Below, one piece after another: positions 11,290-26,091 of a stretch of 64,000 nt of DNA (its first letter is position 1; every line of letters starts with the position of its first letter). The notes beneath the pieces were generated by a model. It was not told where the DNA came from. It worked only from the letters and a program-made list of their open reading frames with translations, and made no database searches. The stretch lies in the NCBI GenBank assembly GCA_963920575.1, contig OY986965.1, forward strand, positions 30,808,007 through 30,872,006. The letters run 5' to 3'. This stretch comes from Narthecium ossifragum. Taxonomy: Eukaryota > Streptophyta > Magnoliopsida > Dioscoreales > Nartheciaceae. Position numbers and translations under genes: made by a program.

Positions 11290-11599
11290 TTCCAACTGCC
11301 GCAGCAGCTTTCTGCTGATTTTGGTGATCGCTTGTGTCACGAGGGCATGGCAACCGTGAGGGAGGTGGTACAAGAAGAATAGCGTGGAGAAGAGAGGAGT
11401 CCGTGGAGAGAAGAGCCAGATGAGATGAACGGAGAAGATGATCGGAGATTGTCGGAGAAGATGACCGGAAAAGATGGCCGGCCGGAGAGGATGATCGGAG
11501 AAGATGAGGCATTTAAGGCAAGAGCCTGAGGTAGGTAAGATTCTTTTACCGTAATTATACCACATAAGACAGGGGGCAATTGAGACATTTCATCTTAGG

Positions 11600-11662
11600 G
11601 TGTTTTTGGTATAAAAATCTGTGGTGTGGGTAGATGCTTGTGTGGTGTTGATAGAGCCCTCC
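11600..11662. repeat. Right terminal inverted repeat of the large MULE
   Basis: Read on the minus strand from 11662 inward, this repeats the left terminus with scattered mismatches: GGAGGGCTCTATCAACACC, then CATCTACCCACACCACA. It abuts the duplication TTTTATTTA at 11663-11671. Confidence 0.8.
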
Positions 11663-11671
11663 TTTTATTTA

Positions 11672-12778
11672 TTGTGAATGAAGCAGATATTACGAAATTG
11701 CCCCCCCTATACATAAAATTATTTATTGTAGATTTATGACACGGGTTTTTGACCAGGCCCATGCAGACTCGAAGTACATGAAGGCTGCACTCATGTTTGG
11801 CTGGAGGCAGAGGTCCAGTCCTTTTCGCGACAGCCGCCCATGGCAATGGCCACGAGGGAGCTCAGATTGATCGCATTTGGGCCTGGCTCGTCAAAGCTTG
11901 GGCGAAGCTTAATCAATCATCAAGAAGACCTTTTGCTGTATTCTAAGTGGGCTCCAGTGAAACGGACGGTCCAAGAAACTGGACCTGTCCCGCTCCATCA
12001 CCAGTCTTCAGTCTTCTGATTCCTAGCTGCTGTATACCGTGAAGATGGAAGAAATACAAGGATTCTCTTGGGCCGGGCCCATCTTGCTTGATGGCTGTGA
12101 ATTGAAAACTAATTTCCAAAACACCCAACGCCCCCGCACGCCGCCTGGCTACTGCGAGCGAGCGACCTCGTCGAGGTGCGAGCGTCACGGTTAGGTTAGA
12201 CGCAGGGACGCGAGGCCGCATACTTCTACTCCACTATCTCAAGCCCCTCCCCCCCCCCCCCCACCACACTTTCTCGTTGCTCATCGCTGACGGTGAGTTG
12301 GGAATCTCATACCTTTTTATCCCATTTCCACCTCCGCCGGAACTTTTCTGGACGGGCTAAAAGATCTTTTTATCGGAAAAAGGTGCCACTTTTTGCGAAG
12401 GTGTTTGATCGGTGGATTGAGGATTATCTCGGTAGCCATTTTTCCTTGTCCTGGAAATCCCTGTTCTTTTTATACTAATTTTGATTTTTACTTGCCGATT
12501 CGATGGCCCTTTTTTTTATCACGATCACTTTGCTTTCTTTAAGCTTATCCGCCTTTTGTGGCTTTGCTGCCTATTTCGGATGCTTGCTTGATTTAGATAC
12601 TTCATTTCCTTCATTTTTGAAGTCGAAGCAGCCTAAAAGATTATCTTGTTTCTTGATATCTAGGTTTCTTGTGAACAAGACATTACATTTGTGCGTTTTT
12701 GACGTAAAAGCAAGATTTTGAAGGCTTCTTGGTGATCTAGTACAAAGATTACAATAATCAGTGTGCTTAGTGGCAAAG
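11672..12778 (+). promoter_or_regulatory. Promoter and 5' leader region of the RETICULATA-related gene
   Basis: This stretch joins the end of the large MULE to the RETICULATA-related start codon. A C-run lies at about 12247-12262. A GTGAGT donor at 12293 and an AG before TGTGCTTAG near 12759 would fit a 5'-leader intron of about 470 bp. That is a guess from position. No other gene is visible. Confidence 0.4.
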
Positions 12779-15700
12779 ATGGCATCGTCATCTTTAAGGT
12801 TCAGATTGCATACATTTTCTTGTACGGGAGATCACAATTCTATCGGTGTTTTCATTCCAAGTTTCAGCAATAAAAGTATAGCTATATCAACAACGGGCTT
12901 TGGGATTCACAGAAGTCACAGGCTTGAGTGCACTTTTAGACAAGAAACTAGTGCTTCTCAGAAGAATGGGAGATGGGGTTTTATAATCAGGAGCGAATTG
13001 AGTCCATCTCATGAATCAGACGGTGGTGATGTGGAAGTCACTGTTTCACGAGAGGGAGCTAGTGATGTGGTACATAAAGACGTACGAATTTCCGAACCAA
13101 ACCATCATCCAGACCTTGATTGTCAAAATGGAGTTTCAGATTCTTCTGGTGGACATGGTGGCGATGGCAAGTTCCCACCCAGTGGGGATGGTGGCAGTGG
13201 CGGCTGCGGTGGGAGTGGTGACGGAGATGGAGAAGATAAGACAGATGAGGATGAGTTTGGGCCAGTTTTGATGTTTGAGGAGGTCATCAGAGAGGCAGAG
13301 TCCCGAGGTGTGAGCCTTCCTTCCGATATGTTAGAGGCTGCAAAAACTTCTGGCATCCCAGAAGTTATTCTGTCGCGATATTTAGATTTGCAGGTATATC
13401 TGGGTAACACTGTGTCAATCTATACTTTCGAAATTAGTATGCAAGCTAACATCTGTTCTTCCCTTCCAGTCATCTGCTTGGCCTCTTGGTTTTGCAATAA
13501 AGTCATGTTCAATGCTTCGGAATCGGATGCTTGCTGATCCATCTTTCCTTTTCAAAGTTGGAGCTGAGGTTTGTCAATACCTGGTCTCTCTATTGGTTAT
13601 AGCACTAAGCTCTAAAGAGTATTTAGGAAGCTCTTTTGTTTTGTGACGATTTAGATAGTTATCGACTCTTGTTGTGCGACGTTTGCGGAAGTTCAAAAGA
13701 GAGGAAAGGATTTTTGGGCAGAGTTTGAGTTGTATGCTGCTGATCTTTTGGTAGGGGTGGTTGTTAATATTGCTTTAGTGGGATTGCTAGCACCATATGC
13801 ACGGATAGGGAGGCCTTCTACATCGAAGAGTTTTATTGGACGCATGAAACAAGCTTATGGAGCTCTTCCTAGCAGGTATACCTTTGGTAATGTTGTACTT
13901 CTCTCGCTAATGAAAAACTTTCTAGTTTAAACTTGTTCCTCGGATCACGGTTACTTGAATAGTCCATGTATGGCTTTCTGCTTTTTTTTTTAAACTGGAA
14001 AATCTGTACCTTCACTCATTAATTCTATGTTGATTGTGTCTCTTACTCAAAGTTTCAATTCTACATATAGGTCGTTTTGCTGGAAGCTTAAAGCCATATA
14101 TTTAATAGCTATTGTCTCTTATAAGTAGACTCTTGAGTGGACTTGAAGTAACACTTTTATAGGTTTAGCCATGTTCCTCTTAATGCAATTGATGTTTGCA
14201 AAATTTCATGCAACATATTCTGAATGGCCTAAATATATATATTATTTTTTTTGGAAGTGTTTTTGAAGCTGAAAGGCCGGGATGCAAATTTTCAGTTGAG
14301 CAAAGAATTGGAACATACTTCTATAAGGTATAGAAGAGGTCTCGCTCTAAAATTTCTCACTTTTTCGTGTCTTGTGTTCAGCTATTGTCACATTGATTTA
14401 GTTTCAACTGCAAGGACTAAGAAGGTGTTGGTTACCTTCATCAACACTTGCACTGTATAGCTTGATGCTTTGTTGTGCCGTATGGCTGCCCCAAGTGGTA
14501 GAACCAACACAGCATCAAAGGACAAGAAACTGCATCAGATGATAGCAGATGCTGCATTCAGGGCCAAGCGAAATGTCACCTAACTTAGCCTTGTTATTTT
14601 CATAATGCGTATTTCTTGTAGTCTTTAAATAATTTTTTTTTAAACTTATTGTTGTTGTAATCAATGTTGATTTACTTTATTGCAGGGATTAGTATATGGA
14701 TCTGTTGGATTTGTATGTGGACTTGTGGGGCAAGGCATTGCCAATTTGATAATGACTGCCAAAAGGTATGTCCTTTAATCTGTGCAAGCATCTCAAGAAT
14801 TCCAATATGTATGATACTGGGATACCTCACGTAGTAATTTTTGCGTATCCATTCTGTATGCTGTTATTCCACTAAAATACTTAATTTTCTGTAAATCAGT
14901 GCTCCATACTGTTTATATGTTGTACCAAGGATACCTCACGCAGTAATTTTTGCAAATCCATTTTGTATGCTGTTATTCTTTCAGTATGCCACTAACTAAT
15001 CCTGTTTGACGAAACATGTTGCATGATATTGAGTGATTGCAAGGATGGATTAGACCTTGTTCTCTGGATAAAGGAGAATATATGGTTGCAATCCACAATC
15101 CCAAGGTCTAATGATGATATGAGGTTAAGCACTTCCATAAAAGAACAAAACAGAGAGTTTGTTCTTGAGGTTTTGAAGATTGGGAGAATAACAAACATTA
15201 AGGAAGTAGAAGTGGAGTATTTGGAAGGAAGCATGTGGTTCTCTGTTGCCATACTGCTAGTTAAAGCTATTTAGCAATATAGTTGCAAGCTAGAAATTCG
15301 CCAAATCGTATGATCATATGATTGGATTAATGATAGATCATATCACCAAATCTACTGTTTTAAAATAAGACCAAGATACAAGTCTGCAAACAACTTTTAG
15401 CTGCTCAATATCAAATTTCTGATTAAATCACTAGATGTGTTTTACTTGTCAAATCGGAATATTATATTCATTTATGTGCTGCATTATCAATTCAAGTCTT
15501 TAAGGCCACTTCATTGTCAATTTATGATTTTCACACATGGTACATATTGTGGAATATCTCTGACTGCATGAAGTTATACATTTTGACAGATATTCTTATG
15601 GAGGTTGGGTCTTGGACATAGGATTGAATGATACTTTTACTTCTACATTGCTTTCAAAGAATGTTCATGTGTATCAGCTGCATCTCACTGTATTAATTTA

Positions 15701-16714
15701 TAATCATAACCTGGCACTTTCACATAATGTATTCTTTCCTTGGGTTATTATGATCATCTTCTTTTCTTATATTGCCTGTAGGAGTGTAAAGAAATCAGAA
15801 GAAGATATACCTGTTCCACCTCTTGTCAAAAGTGCTGCTCTTTGGGGTATGCTTTCAATCATTGAGCATGTAGAGAGGGTTCATTTGCTATTGCTTTGGT
15901 TAAATAGCCTCTTATGTTATGACTTGCAGATTAAATTATCTACATTCATGTCTTCTGCCGATAATGTGCTTAGTTTGATCTAAAATGGCTCAGAATTTCA
16001 ACTTTCATACACTTGAGAGGCCCGGCAAATTCATTGTTATCCTTCTTTTGACTCTAAAGTCTCTCTGAATTCCTCTGATCACTTGATCTTTTTGACATGC
16101 TTCATACTAGAACATTCTGTAGTTGATTCTTGAATTATCTCCAGCAAGGCTCTTTTGAAATGGAAAATTGGGAATCTTGATCTTTGACTTAACGACAAAG
16201 CATTTTTACCACCCATAGACCATATTTGTTTATTCTTTTTTTTCAACATGCTAGATGTCTTTCAAAGCTATGATTTGGTCTTTGCTGAATCTGAATAGCT
16301 ATTCTTCTGTTCATGAGCCATTGTTTAGTTTGTCTTATATGGATCATTTATTAAAGGCTGCTGACTGCTTTGCTAATAAACATGCATATTTATTTTTGGA
16401 GCAAAATTCTGCTTAGCTAGAGTAACAAAGCCCTAGGGAAATGTATAATCCCAAGACTCACAAAAGTCTGCTCGGCTATTCAGCTTCAATTTCTCACATG
16501 ACTTGGTTTCTGGTGCGTAGGTGTGTTCCTTGCCATTTCTTCCAACTCTCGCTACCAGATCATCAATGGCCTAGAACGCGTGGTTGAGGGATCACCTATT
16601 GCCCAACGTGCTCCACCCATTGCGATGGCTTTCACTGTTGGTGTGCGCTTCGCCAACAACATTTATGGTGGTATGCAATTTGTAGATTGGGCGAGGTGGA
16701 GCGGGGTTCAGTGA
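12779..16714 (+). CDS. RER1: RETICULATA / RETICULATA-related chloroplast membrane protein
   Basis: Exons 12779-13393, 13470-13568, 13655-13875, 14258-14327, 14686-14765, 15782-15846 and 16521-16714 join in phase to 447 residues. The N-terminus (about 70 residues, Ser- and basic-rich) looks like a plastid transit peptide. An acidic, Gly-rich linker (GGSGGCGGSGDGDGEDKTDE) follows. The conserved DUF3411 domain runs to the end: FEEVIREAESRGVSLPSDML, WAEFELYAADLLVGVVVNIA, LAPYARIGRPST, VFEAERPGCKFSVEQRIGTY, GFVCGLVGQGIANLIMTAKR, YQIINGLERVVEG and FANNIYGGMQFVDWARWSG. Members sit in the chloroplast envelope and affect leaf mesophyll development; loss gives reticulate leaves. An AATAAA at 16811-16816 suits the 3' end. 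RE versus RER1 cannot be settled by eye. Confidence 0.9.
14819..14985. repeat. Duplicated ~55-bp block in a RETICULATA-related intron
   Basis: GGATACCTCACGTAGTAATT at 14820 and its following bases through TGTATGCTGTTATTC recur from about 14930 as GGATACCTCACGCAGTAATT, with a few substitutions. It lies in the intron after the exon ending at 14765. Confidence 0.7.
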
Positions 16715-17680
16715 TGGTATGCATTTTATGTTTCTAGTTTGCGGGTTTCCTTGCTTCTGCTCCGATTTCCACTCTATTTTTGTGTACTCTGTTACACAAA
16801 ACCCAATATGAATAAAATCTAGTCCTTGTCCATTTACTCATATATTTTCTGTCATTGTCCTAGTGGATTGGCATAGTTCGCTGATTCTCATCCGAAGGAA
16901 CGATTCAGCATGTGCTAGGTATTTTAATTAGGTTTTCCTAAGCTAACTAGGTAACGGTAGACTCTATAATCTTAAATTCAAGACCCAAATTCCCCTTTAT
17001 CATCACATGAAACAGAAACGAAATAAGGAAAAGGTGACATTTCCATAAGCTGTGTTCTTCATGCAAGTCTGACCTTAATGTTGTTAGATGATATATTAGC
17101 TCTTTGGCCAATCGAGAAACAAATTGGCCGACAGTGTGTGGTTTTATTCCTAAAGACCAGGTATCTTGTGTATATGAAATCAGCTATGAGAACTTTCTTT
17201 CATCCACATACTGGTTGGTCCATATTTTCTATGGGGCATTCGGACCATCCTTTCAATAAGAATGTGTCTGCCTGTAAGCTTGATCACCTAGTCAGTCACC
17301 ATTCATCCTTCATGTGCAAGTTTTGACGTTGATGTACCCTGTACAGTTTAGCTTGTCCTATAGTCTCACTGAACTTTTGCCCTGATCGTACCTTGCTGTT
17401 GTTTTCACCTTGTGCAGGATCTCAGGCCAGAGTTATCGGCAGAGCGTTTGATGGCACCGCATTTGAGTGGTTGAAACAAGGTTGTTGCATTTGTTTCAAC
17501 TTCTTGTGATTCCTGAATTTGTTGTCATTAGAGAATTATGTTATACATTTTTTGACACCTCTGGAGTCATTCCTTTTTCTCCTGTTCTGTTACATTATCT
17601 CTCAGTTCCATGTTATTTGATATTTATATCAGTTCTCATATTTCTTGTTTGGGGCTTTTCCTATAATTTAAGAAAACCGG
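16715..17680. other. 3' region of the RETICULATA-related gene and spacer
   Basis: This holds the 3' UTR with AATAAA at 16811-16816, then AT-rich sequence with short open frames that show no family motif. Nothing else is recognised. Confidence 0.4.
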
Positions 17681-17784
17681 CCCACAGATGTTGCAGCACG
17701 GCCAGCACTGCCAGCCACTAGACTTCTCCTTATTTCCATAGCTAGTCTCTGAACAAATTTAAAAGAACCCAGCACCCACTTTAA

Positions 17785-18340
17785 TCGTGAACAAGGGAGA
17801 TCAGGGTGGCAGTAGTGAAGCTGATGAGCACCATAGATACAAGGAGGCCATTGCTCCTCGGCTGCTGCGCTTCCATGGCCGCCACCACCGAAGTATTCCG
17901 AGACTCTGTTTTTGGTCTGGAGATAACTCAAAGAGTCTCAACTCTCAAACGAGTATTTTCACAATGGCACCTTTGGTCCTCGTTTTATATAGGTTTGAGT
18001 ACGTACATCCATGACATAGCTAAACGTATAGGCATATCAGGCCGGAGGAACACTAGTGCTCGCAATAGTTGGCGATGGTGTCCTTGCACTGGTAGTCTCG
18101 AAGCATAAAGTGCTCAAAAGCTAGCTAGCTACCACACCTTCGGTTGGGAGTTAGCTAGCAAGGGAGAGGGTTGCAGACAACGCCATTGCATGCAGCTGCA
18201 ACGAGAATCAGCACCAGAGTGATCCTGATCATGGTGGCCATGCATTGCCTTCGTTACGTGTTTTTAGTAGCTGGATCGAGTCTCAACTTCTTTGAGTTGG
18301 TAGGCACCATTGGTCCTCCTTTTATACCACTCTTGATCGA
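17785..18340 (-). other. Possible tandem pair of small-peptide loci with similar promoters
   Basis: Two places on the minus strand share a promoter-like block: TATATAAAACGAGGACCAAA (ending near 17975) and GGTATAAAAGGAGGACCAAT (near 18310), each followed by GTGCC and AGTTGAGACTC. About 80-120 bp downstream of each TATA-like box is an ATG with a hydrophobic stretch. In the first, the frame ending near 17788 contains GLLVSMVLISFTTATLISLV. In the second, ATG near 18241 gives MATMIRITLVLILVAAACNG and stops soon after. Both read like signal peptides, but no convincing mature part was assembled. These may be small secreted-peptide genes with an unseen exon, or decayed copies. Confidence 0.3.
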
Positions 18341-18770
18341 TGGACAGCGTCCGCAGGTTGCGAGTGTGGGTCTGCTTTGGGAACGGCCTAATCCGGCCTC
18401 CGATGAGAATAGGGGAATGGAGTAGCAAAAGTTATCATAGGCACTGCAGTAGCAAATCTCAACCATCAGATCATGTTTGCTCACCTATTTTATATGATTT
18501 GATCTCAGCAATTGATATATATCAATTTTGTCATATCTGCGATCTGCAGCTAAATAATATATTATAGGTCCAGTTATTCTGGAGGAGAGGAGAGATCGAA
18601 TCTATTGAAATTAAGTCTCCTGACTTGGTAAGTAGTGCTGCTGTCTTTATGGACAGGACAACGATGTGGATATTTCTCTCAAACTCCTCTCCATGATGAG
18701 AGACTTGCGTGGGGGATCATAGGCCAAACCCGGCCCGCGAACACCCCGGCCATACCAATGGTCCAGGTAA

Positions 18771-20491
18771 TTGCTATATTGCTCTGCACATTTGACATTG
18801 GGTTAGAAAAAATGAGATCAATGAGAATAGGGTTAGAAAAAATGAGATCAAAGAATGAGGATAGAAAAAAATAGAGTGATAATGGTAGATGAAATGAGAT
18901 AAAATAACAATGATTATTTTTAGTAAGATTCAAACCTGTGATGCAACGGCCCAAGAACAACAAGCTAGAACAAAGTACGTGTCTTTTGGACTGAATTGCC
19001 AATCAATATTTAAATGATGCATCCAAATTGTTCAGGCTCGCTCTTACCCAAGATAAATCTTCCGAGCATCAATACGAGTGCTTATAAAGAGACTAATTCA
19101 GCCGTTAGTCCTTCTTTCTCTATTAAATTAAACCATGATCAAAGGAAACAGTCCAAGAACAATTTAAATAGGTTCATTAGCTCAGCAAAACAACAAGAAA
19201 GGCAACAAGATCACACATTTTATGTTGATCGAACTAAACTAATAAAGTAGCTCCTCCTATTGGCTAAAAATGTAAACCGTATGCAATCTCAGCGTATATT
19301 TCCTTCTGGACCAGATTTTCTGGTCATTGAAGTAATTTAAAGCAAAGGTGAGCAAATGAGGCCCTCAGAGAACATTGCCAGTCATCCCTGCCTTTACTGA
19401 ACAGGCATATATGTACATCTGATGCATACAGAAATAAATTTGCTTTCCAAAAATAAATTTGCCTTCAGAATCGAGATATCTTGGGGCTAAACCACCCACC
19501 CGACAGTGAAAAAATTCCTTCAGTGAATTGAATTAGCTTCACGTGCTATCCTGTATGCATGAATGGAGATTTTTGTGAAAGGATGAACATACTTAACACT
19601 ACCAAACAAATATGGAACCAAGGTATACTGCAAAAAAAACCAGTTAAAGCAGAGGTAATGAAGAACTTGATAATGAAGAATAGAACAATTCAAGAGGTCA
19701 AGGCTTGTAACCTCATGTGCGAAGTTTGGGGATCAAATCCTCTATTCGAGGAATTTGTGGTTGTATAGGTATTTAACATCCTAAGCTAGGGTAAAAATCT
19801 CAATTTCTAACAATTTTTTTTTAAAAGAACAGACTCTATAGCTTTCTTTCCATTGTATCTGACCACAAAATGCATGATGTGACAATTACAATAGTGAAAA
19901 CATAATTGCCACATCACTACACTCACATCTTTATTCATCCAAGATTGTCTCATCAACAGGAGATTTGTTATAAGCGATTGCCAACATTATAATTTGCAAA
20001 AAGTCAATCTCTCATAGTTTCAATATTTTTCACAAAAGAATCTGGTCTAAAAGATTTGTTGTATCAATATAGCAGTCAGAGCAACACATTTAACCGCAAC
20101 CAACACGTGAAATGTAAAGACCTCCTGGAGATGCTACCATGAAGCTAAGGTATATATCACATTGAGTTGAAAAGAAAGAAGCGGATTCTGAACGAGTAAT
20201 TTTGAATCGGTAAGTGAATTTTTGACCTTTTTTTCTTGCTTCTGCCTTGTGTAGTGTTTTTGGCAGTGATCTTAAGGAACATGTTCTAAAACATTGCTCA
20301 TGCTAAAAATTCATTGACAAGGAAGGAAGCAAAACCCTGTTATCCATAAACTACCAGAAGGATAAATTAAGCATAACATGATGGAGAACATAGATTTTTT
20401 TTTTCCCTCCAGCAAATTGAAAAAGGAAATATTTCAGAAGTGCTAAGACAGAGCGAACCTTGACAACAATACAAGCAATGCAGGTTTTTCT
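18771..20491. other. AT-rich spacer
   Basis: A short direct repeat (GGGTTAGAAAAAATGAGATC twice, about 18801-18850) is the only clear structure. The rest has no supported gene. The right end should be the 3' UTR of the phosphatase gene. Confidence 0.4.
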
Positions 20492-22812
<2,321 letters not shown>

Positions 22813-24900
22813 CCCTTCCCTATTCGATCCCGATCTAATCCTACAGACAGATCTCGCCTTCCTCGATTCCTCGCGAGAGAGTTTTATCTCGAGAGCTCTC
22901 TCCGTTTAATTTCGAATAGAGCTCTCTCTCCCTCTCGCTATCTGTTTCTTTTTGGGATGGTGGGGCTGCGACGGAGCCGACCAATTGAGAAGAGAAATAA
23001 GATAACAATAACGGACTGCAAGTCTTGATGGCCATTTTCTTCTAGTTATTTTTCCAAATCTCTTGTGGGCCAGATATTGGGTGCAAGTGTCTTATTACTT
23101 ATAATTAATTGCAAAAAAGTTTTAAAACCACCCCCCACATTTTTTATATAAACTTTTGGCCCCTTTTTAACTGGGTTTTCTTCTAAAAAGATGACCTATG
23201 TTCAATTTTATGCGAAGAATTGATAAAGAATATTCGTAAAACTTATGAATAATTCAGATCGATTCAATAAAAGACGTGATAATAGAAATAACTCAATGTC
23301 CACGATACGTGATACCATAAGATCATTTTTCGTTAACTCTCCTCGTGGCATTTAGAATATGAGTATTGCTTTGGAATTAAAGATGAAATTGCAAGGCTTA
23401 ATCAGTCAATTGTCTTTGTTTTTCCTTTAGTTGATCTCAAGTGATAAGTTTACGGATCAAATCTATTACACCTTTAATTTTACAATATAAGGTCATTTTA
23501 TCTTTTTTCATTATAAGATAGATCATTTGCGCGCACTTATATTTATAATTAAGGAATCCACCAAAGGACTGATTCTTGACTAAAATGGATTGTTTTGTAA
23601 TGGAAATATGAATTGATCTTAAATTTTTTAAAAAAAGAAACTCAATTATATGCAAGTTTTCCCCATGAATTAGCCCTTTTTTTATTTTTATGTTTTATGA
23701 GTTGATGAATTAGTCCTACTTGCTTGGCGAAAAACAATAAAAAAAAAATTCCAATGATCACTTGAGATGGAGATGAAACTTTAGAATATTGTTAAATAAT
23801 TATTTATGAATAAACATGACCTCACATGGCCTCCAATGATTGTTCGAATGTCACTAGAAGATTTCATTTCTAGAAATAGATGTTCTTAAACATGGAACAA
23901 AATCACAGCCACACATTATACATAAACTGATCAATGTTTGCCAGGGAGATCAGTAGATCACTGCTAGCTGGCGCTATTTCTCGGAAATTTTCTGTGTCGA
24001 GTTTAAAGTCGGATATGAGTCATCACGGATCCTTATGTACTGGACGAGGTATTCTCTAGCGAAGGACTGGCCCGCGACCATTGCCAGGATTGGGCCCATA
24101 TACAATTTCAGCGGCAACAAAGGCCTGTTACTGTTTAAAGGAAAAGGATTTGTGTATATGTCATGCGCATATACACAGCATATGTGGCTAACATCCAAGT
24201 CACTATTTTTCTCCTAATAATTTCACTTTAAGGGTCGGATGTTATCACATAATGGTGTACATGCACATGACATGTACCCCAATTAAGGTCCATGGGAAGG
24301 ATAACAACAATATACAAGCGAAAGGAAAGAAAGTTCAAATAACAAACAGGAGGACCGAGGAGGAGGAGAAGAAGAAAACAAAGTAAAACACATTGCTATG
24401 TTATATTTTTGGTGGACTTGGATTTATGTATTCCATGGGAAAAAGTTGGGATTAGTCCTTTTACGGCGGTTGGTTTAGCTTTTACGTGAAAGATGCATGG
24501 GCAATGCACAAAGCTGATATAAGAAAGGTCCTCTCTTCCTATCACCAATCAAGATGTAGTGGGCACCTTCCTCTATTATGGAGAAGGCTCCATTATTTCT
24601 GGCGGCCATTTCTGCCGACAGCTTGTTTGTTCTGAGAGGCATGCGGCCAAGACCACTTTCACCTTTAAAACTGGTTATGCGGTGGTGTTACGTGAGAGAC
24701 CGGCTAAGATCATGCGAGAGAGATATCCATGGATTGGATAACAAAATCAATGCTAAAATCCATTTTTGGGAACATAGCACAGGTGGTATCTGCAAAAGAA
24801 AATTCTAAAAAAATCCAGCCAAAAGCAAGGACTAGAAGTGGCAGAATCGCAAATAAATCAAACTTACAGTGGCATTTTCAACACTTTGATTTGAAATCCC
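22813..24900. other. Phosphatase 5' region and long AT-rich spacer
   Basis: 22813-23040 is probably the phosphatase 5' leader (GA/CT-rich on the minus strand). From 23060 on the sequence is AT-rich with no gene I can support. A GC-richer patch at about 24000-24130 has an open frame on each strand but no recognised motif. Confidence 0.4.
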
Positions 24901-26091
24901 CCCATAGCGTGATCGTTCCGCATCTCTCGATCCCCCGCCTTTTGATCTCCCCTCTTTTCTTCAACCCTTTCTCGCACTCTCTCTCTCTCCACTGTTCCTT
25001 TGCACACAAGAATCTCTTCCTTTCGCCCTCTTCTTCCTCTTATATTCCCTACTTCATCTCCCTCATCTACCTTCTCCGCGTATATATTCTCTCTAGCTTT
25101 TGGAGATGCCTTGTTCTTCTTCGTCTACTGCTCGCCTCTCCTCCTTCTATACCATCCATTCCTTTGGATCCCCACCACCTCCCCCTTTTCCTCTCCCCGA
25201 CCCCCATACCTCCTCCTTTCTATCTCCTCCCGTTCGGAATTTTTCCTTCTTGAGATCTAAGCTTCTTTCTCTGTGGATTCGAGGTCGGTCGTACAGTTCT
25301 TGGCGCTCATGTCTTCCTCCAATACCCACCACTGCATCTATGGTAATGCGCTTCATTCACTCCAAGGAAATTAGGGTTTTTCCCTGAGGAAAGCCTGAAT
25401 CCTCTTTTTCCCCCTCTTTATTGATATTGTTTTTATGTACCAGGAGATGTAACGTTTGTTCATTTTTTACTGGCAATTTTGGTTTTTTGATATTTATTAT
25501 TGTGTTTGCATATCATGTCTCTGATATGAATATTCTTCTTGGATGTCAAAACCGTGTTCGCAAGTAAGTCCCATCACAATCAGCTTTGTTTTATCGTTCT
25601 TGGCAAATTCTCCTTTCTATTTGTTGAATTTATAGGCTTTCCTAAGAAAACTTTGCAAATCCTGTAAGATATAAGTAGACGTATCTGACAAGTTCATGAC
25701 GATTCTCCACATATAACAGTTAGATATTAGATTGATGTTCTACTGGCTGTATCATCGCCTCCTTTGGTACTATACCGGTGAAGGACCTTTCCTTCATAGG
25801 TGATAATGCTACCAATTGATCATGTCTGTCCATATATAACATTATCATAGGACTTTTGGAACAAAAGTCTCGATTGTTTGACATGCTTTTTAACATCAAA
25901 ATTTATGTTAACTTTAGAAAAAATCTGAAGTCTGTCTTCCTTTATCCCAAGTTCATCTTTGTCTCCTCTCAAACAGAAAGGGGAAAGGAAACCCAATGAC
26001 CAAGCGTATCTCTGATTCTAAGGTTTCTATTTCCATAGTGTCTTTTTTTCCGGCGTGCCGAGTGCTGACTTGGTGTACCATACCAGGACAC
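24900..26091 (+). promoter_or_regulatory. Pyrimidine-rich leader region of the DA1 gene
   Basis: 24905-25330 is strongly C/T-rich (CTCTCTCTCTCC, CCTCTTCTTCCT), as in many plant 5' leaders. It is followed by a possible donor at CTATG|gtaatg (about 25340) and a long AT-rich stretch up to the exon with the start codon. Leader exons are likely but not proven. Confidence 0.45.

Larger units (their letters stand above)
915..11662. mobile_element. 10.7-kb Mutator-like element (MULE) carrying two PMD genes and a transposase-OTU gene
   Basis: The 9-bp sequence TTTTATTTA stands directly outside both ends (906-914 and 11663-11671), the duplication size typical of Mutator-like elements. The left end reads GGGGCGTTCTATCTGCACC and the right end, read inward, GGAGGGCTCTATCAACACC. 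The similarity continues through a CACCACA...CATCTACC..ACACCACA block. Inside are two plus-strand PMD genes (1772-3792 and 5229-7241) and one minus-strand MULE transposase gene (8212-11289), so the genes converge. The perfect duplication means both ends are preserved. The transposase frame has two stops, so this copy is probably not self-mobile. Clusters of ATCGGTA/TACCGAT palindromes lie near all three genes. Confidence 0.9.

Noticed and set aside
23974..24217. Overlapping open frames at 24.0-24.2 kb containing LAMVAGQSFAREYLVQY
   Set aside because: Possibly a relic, but I recognise no family and both strands are open, so I did not call it.
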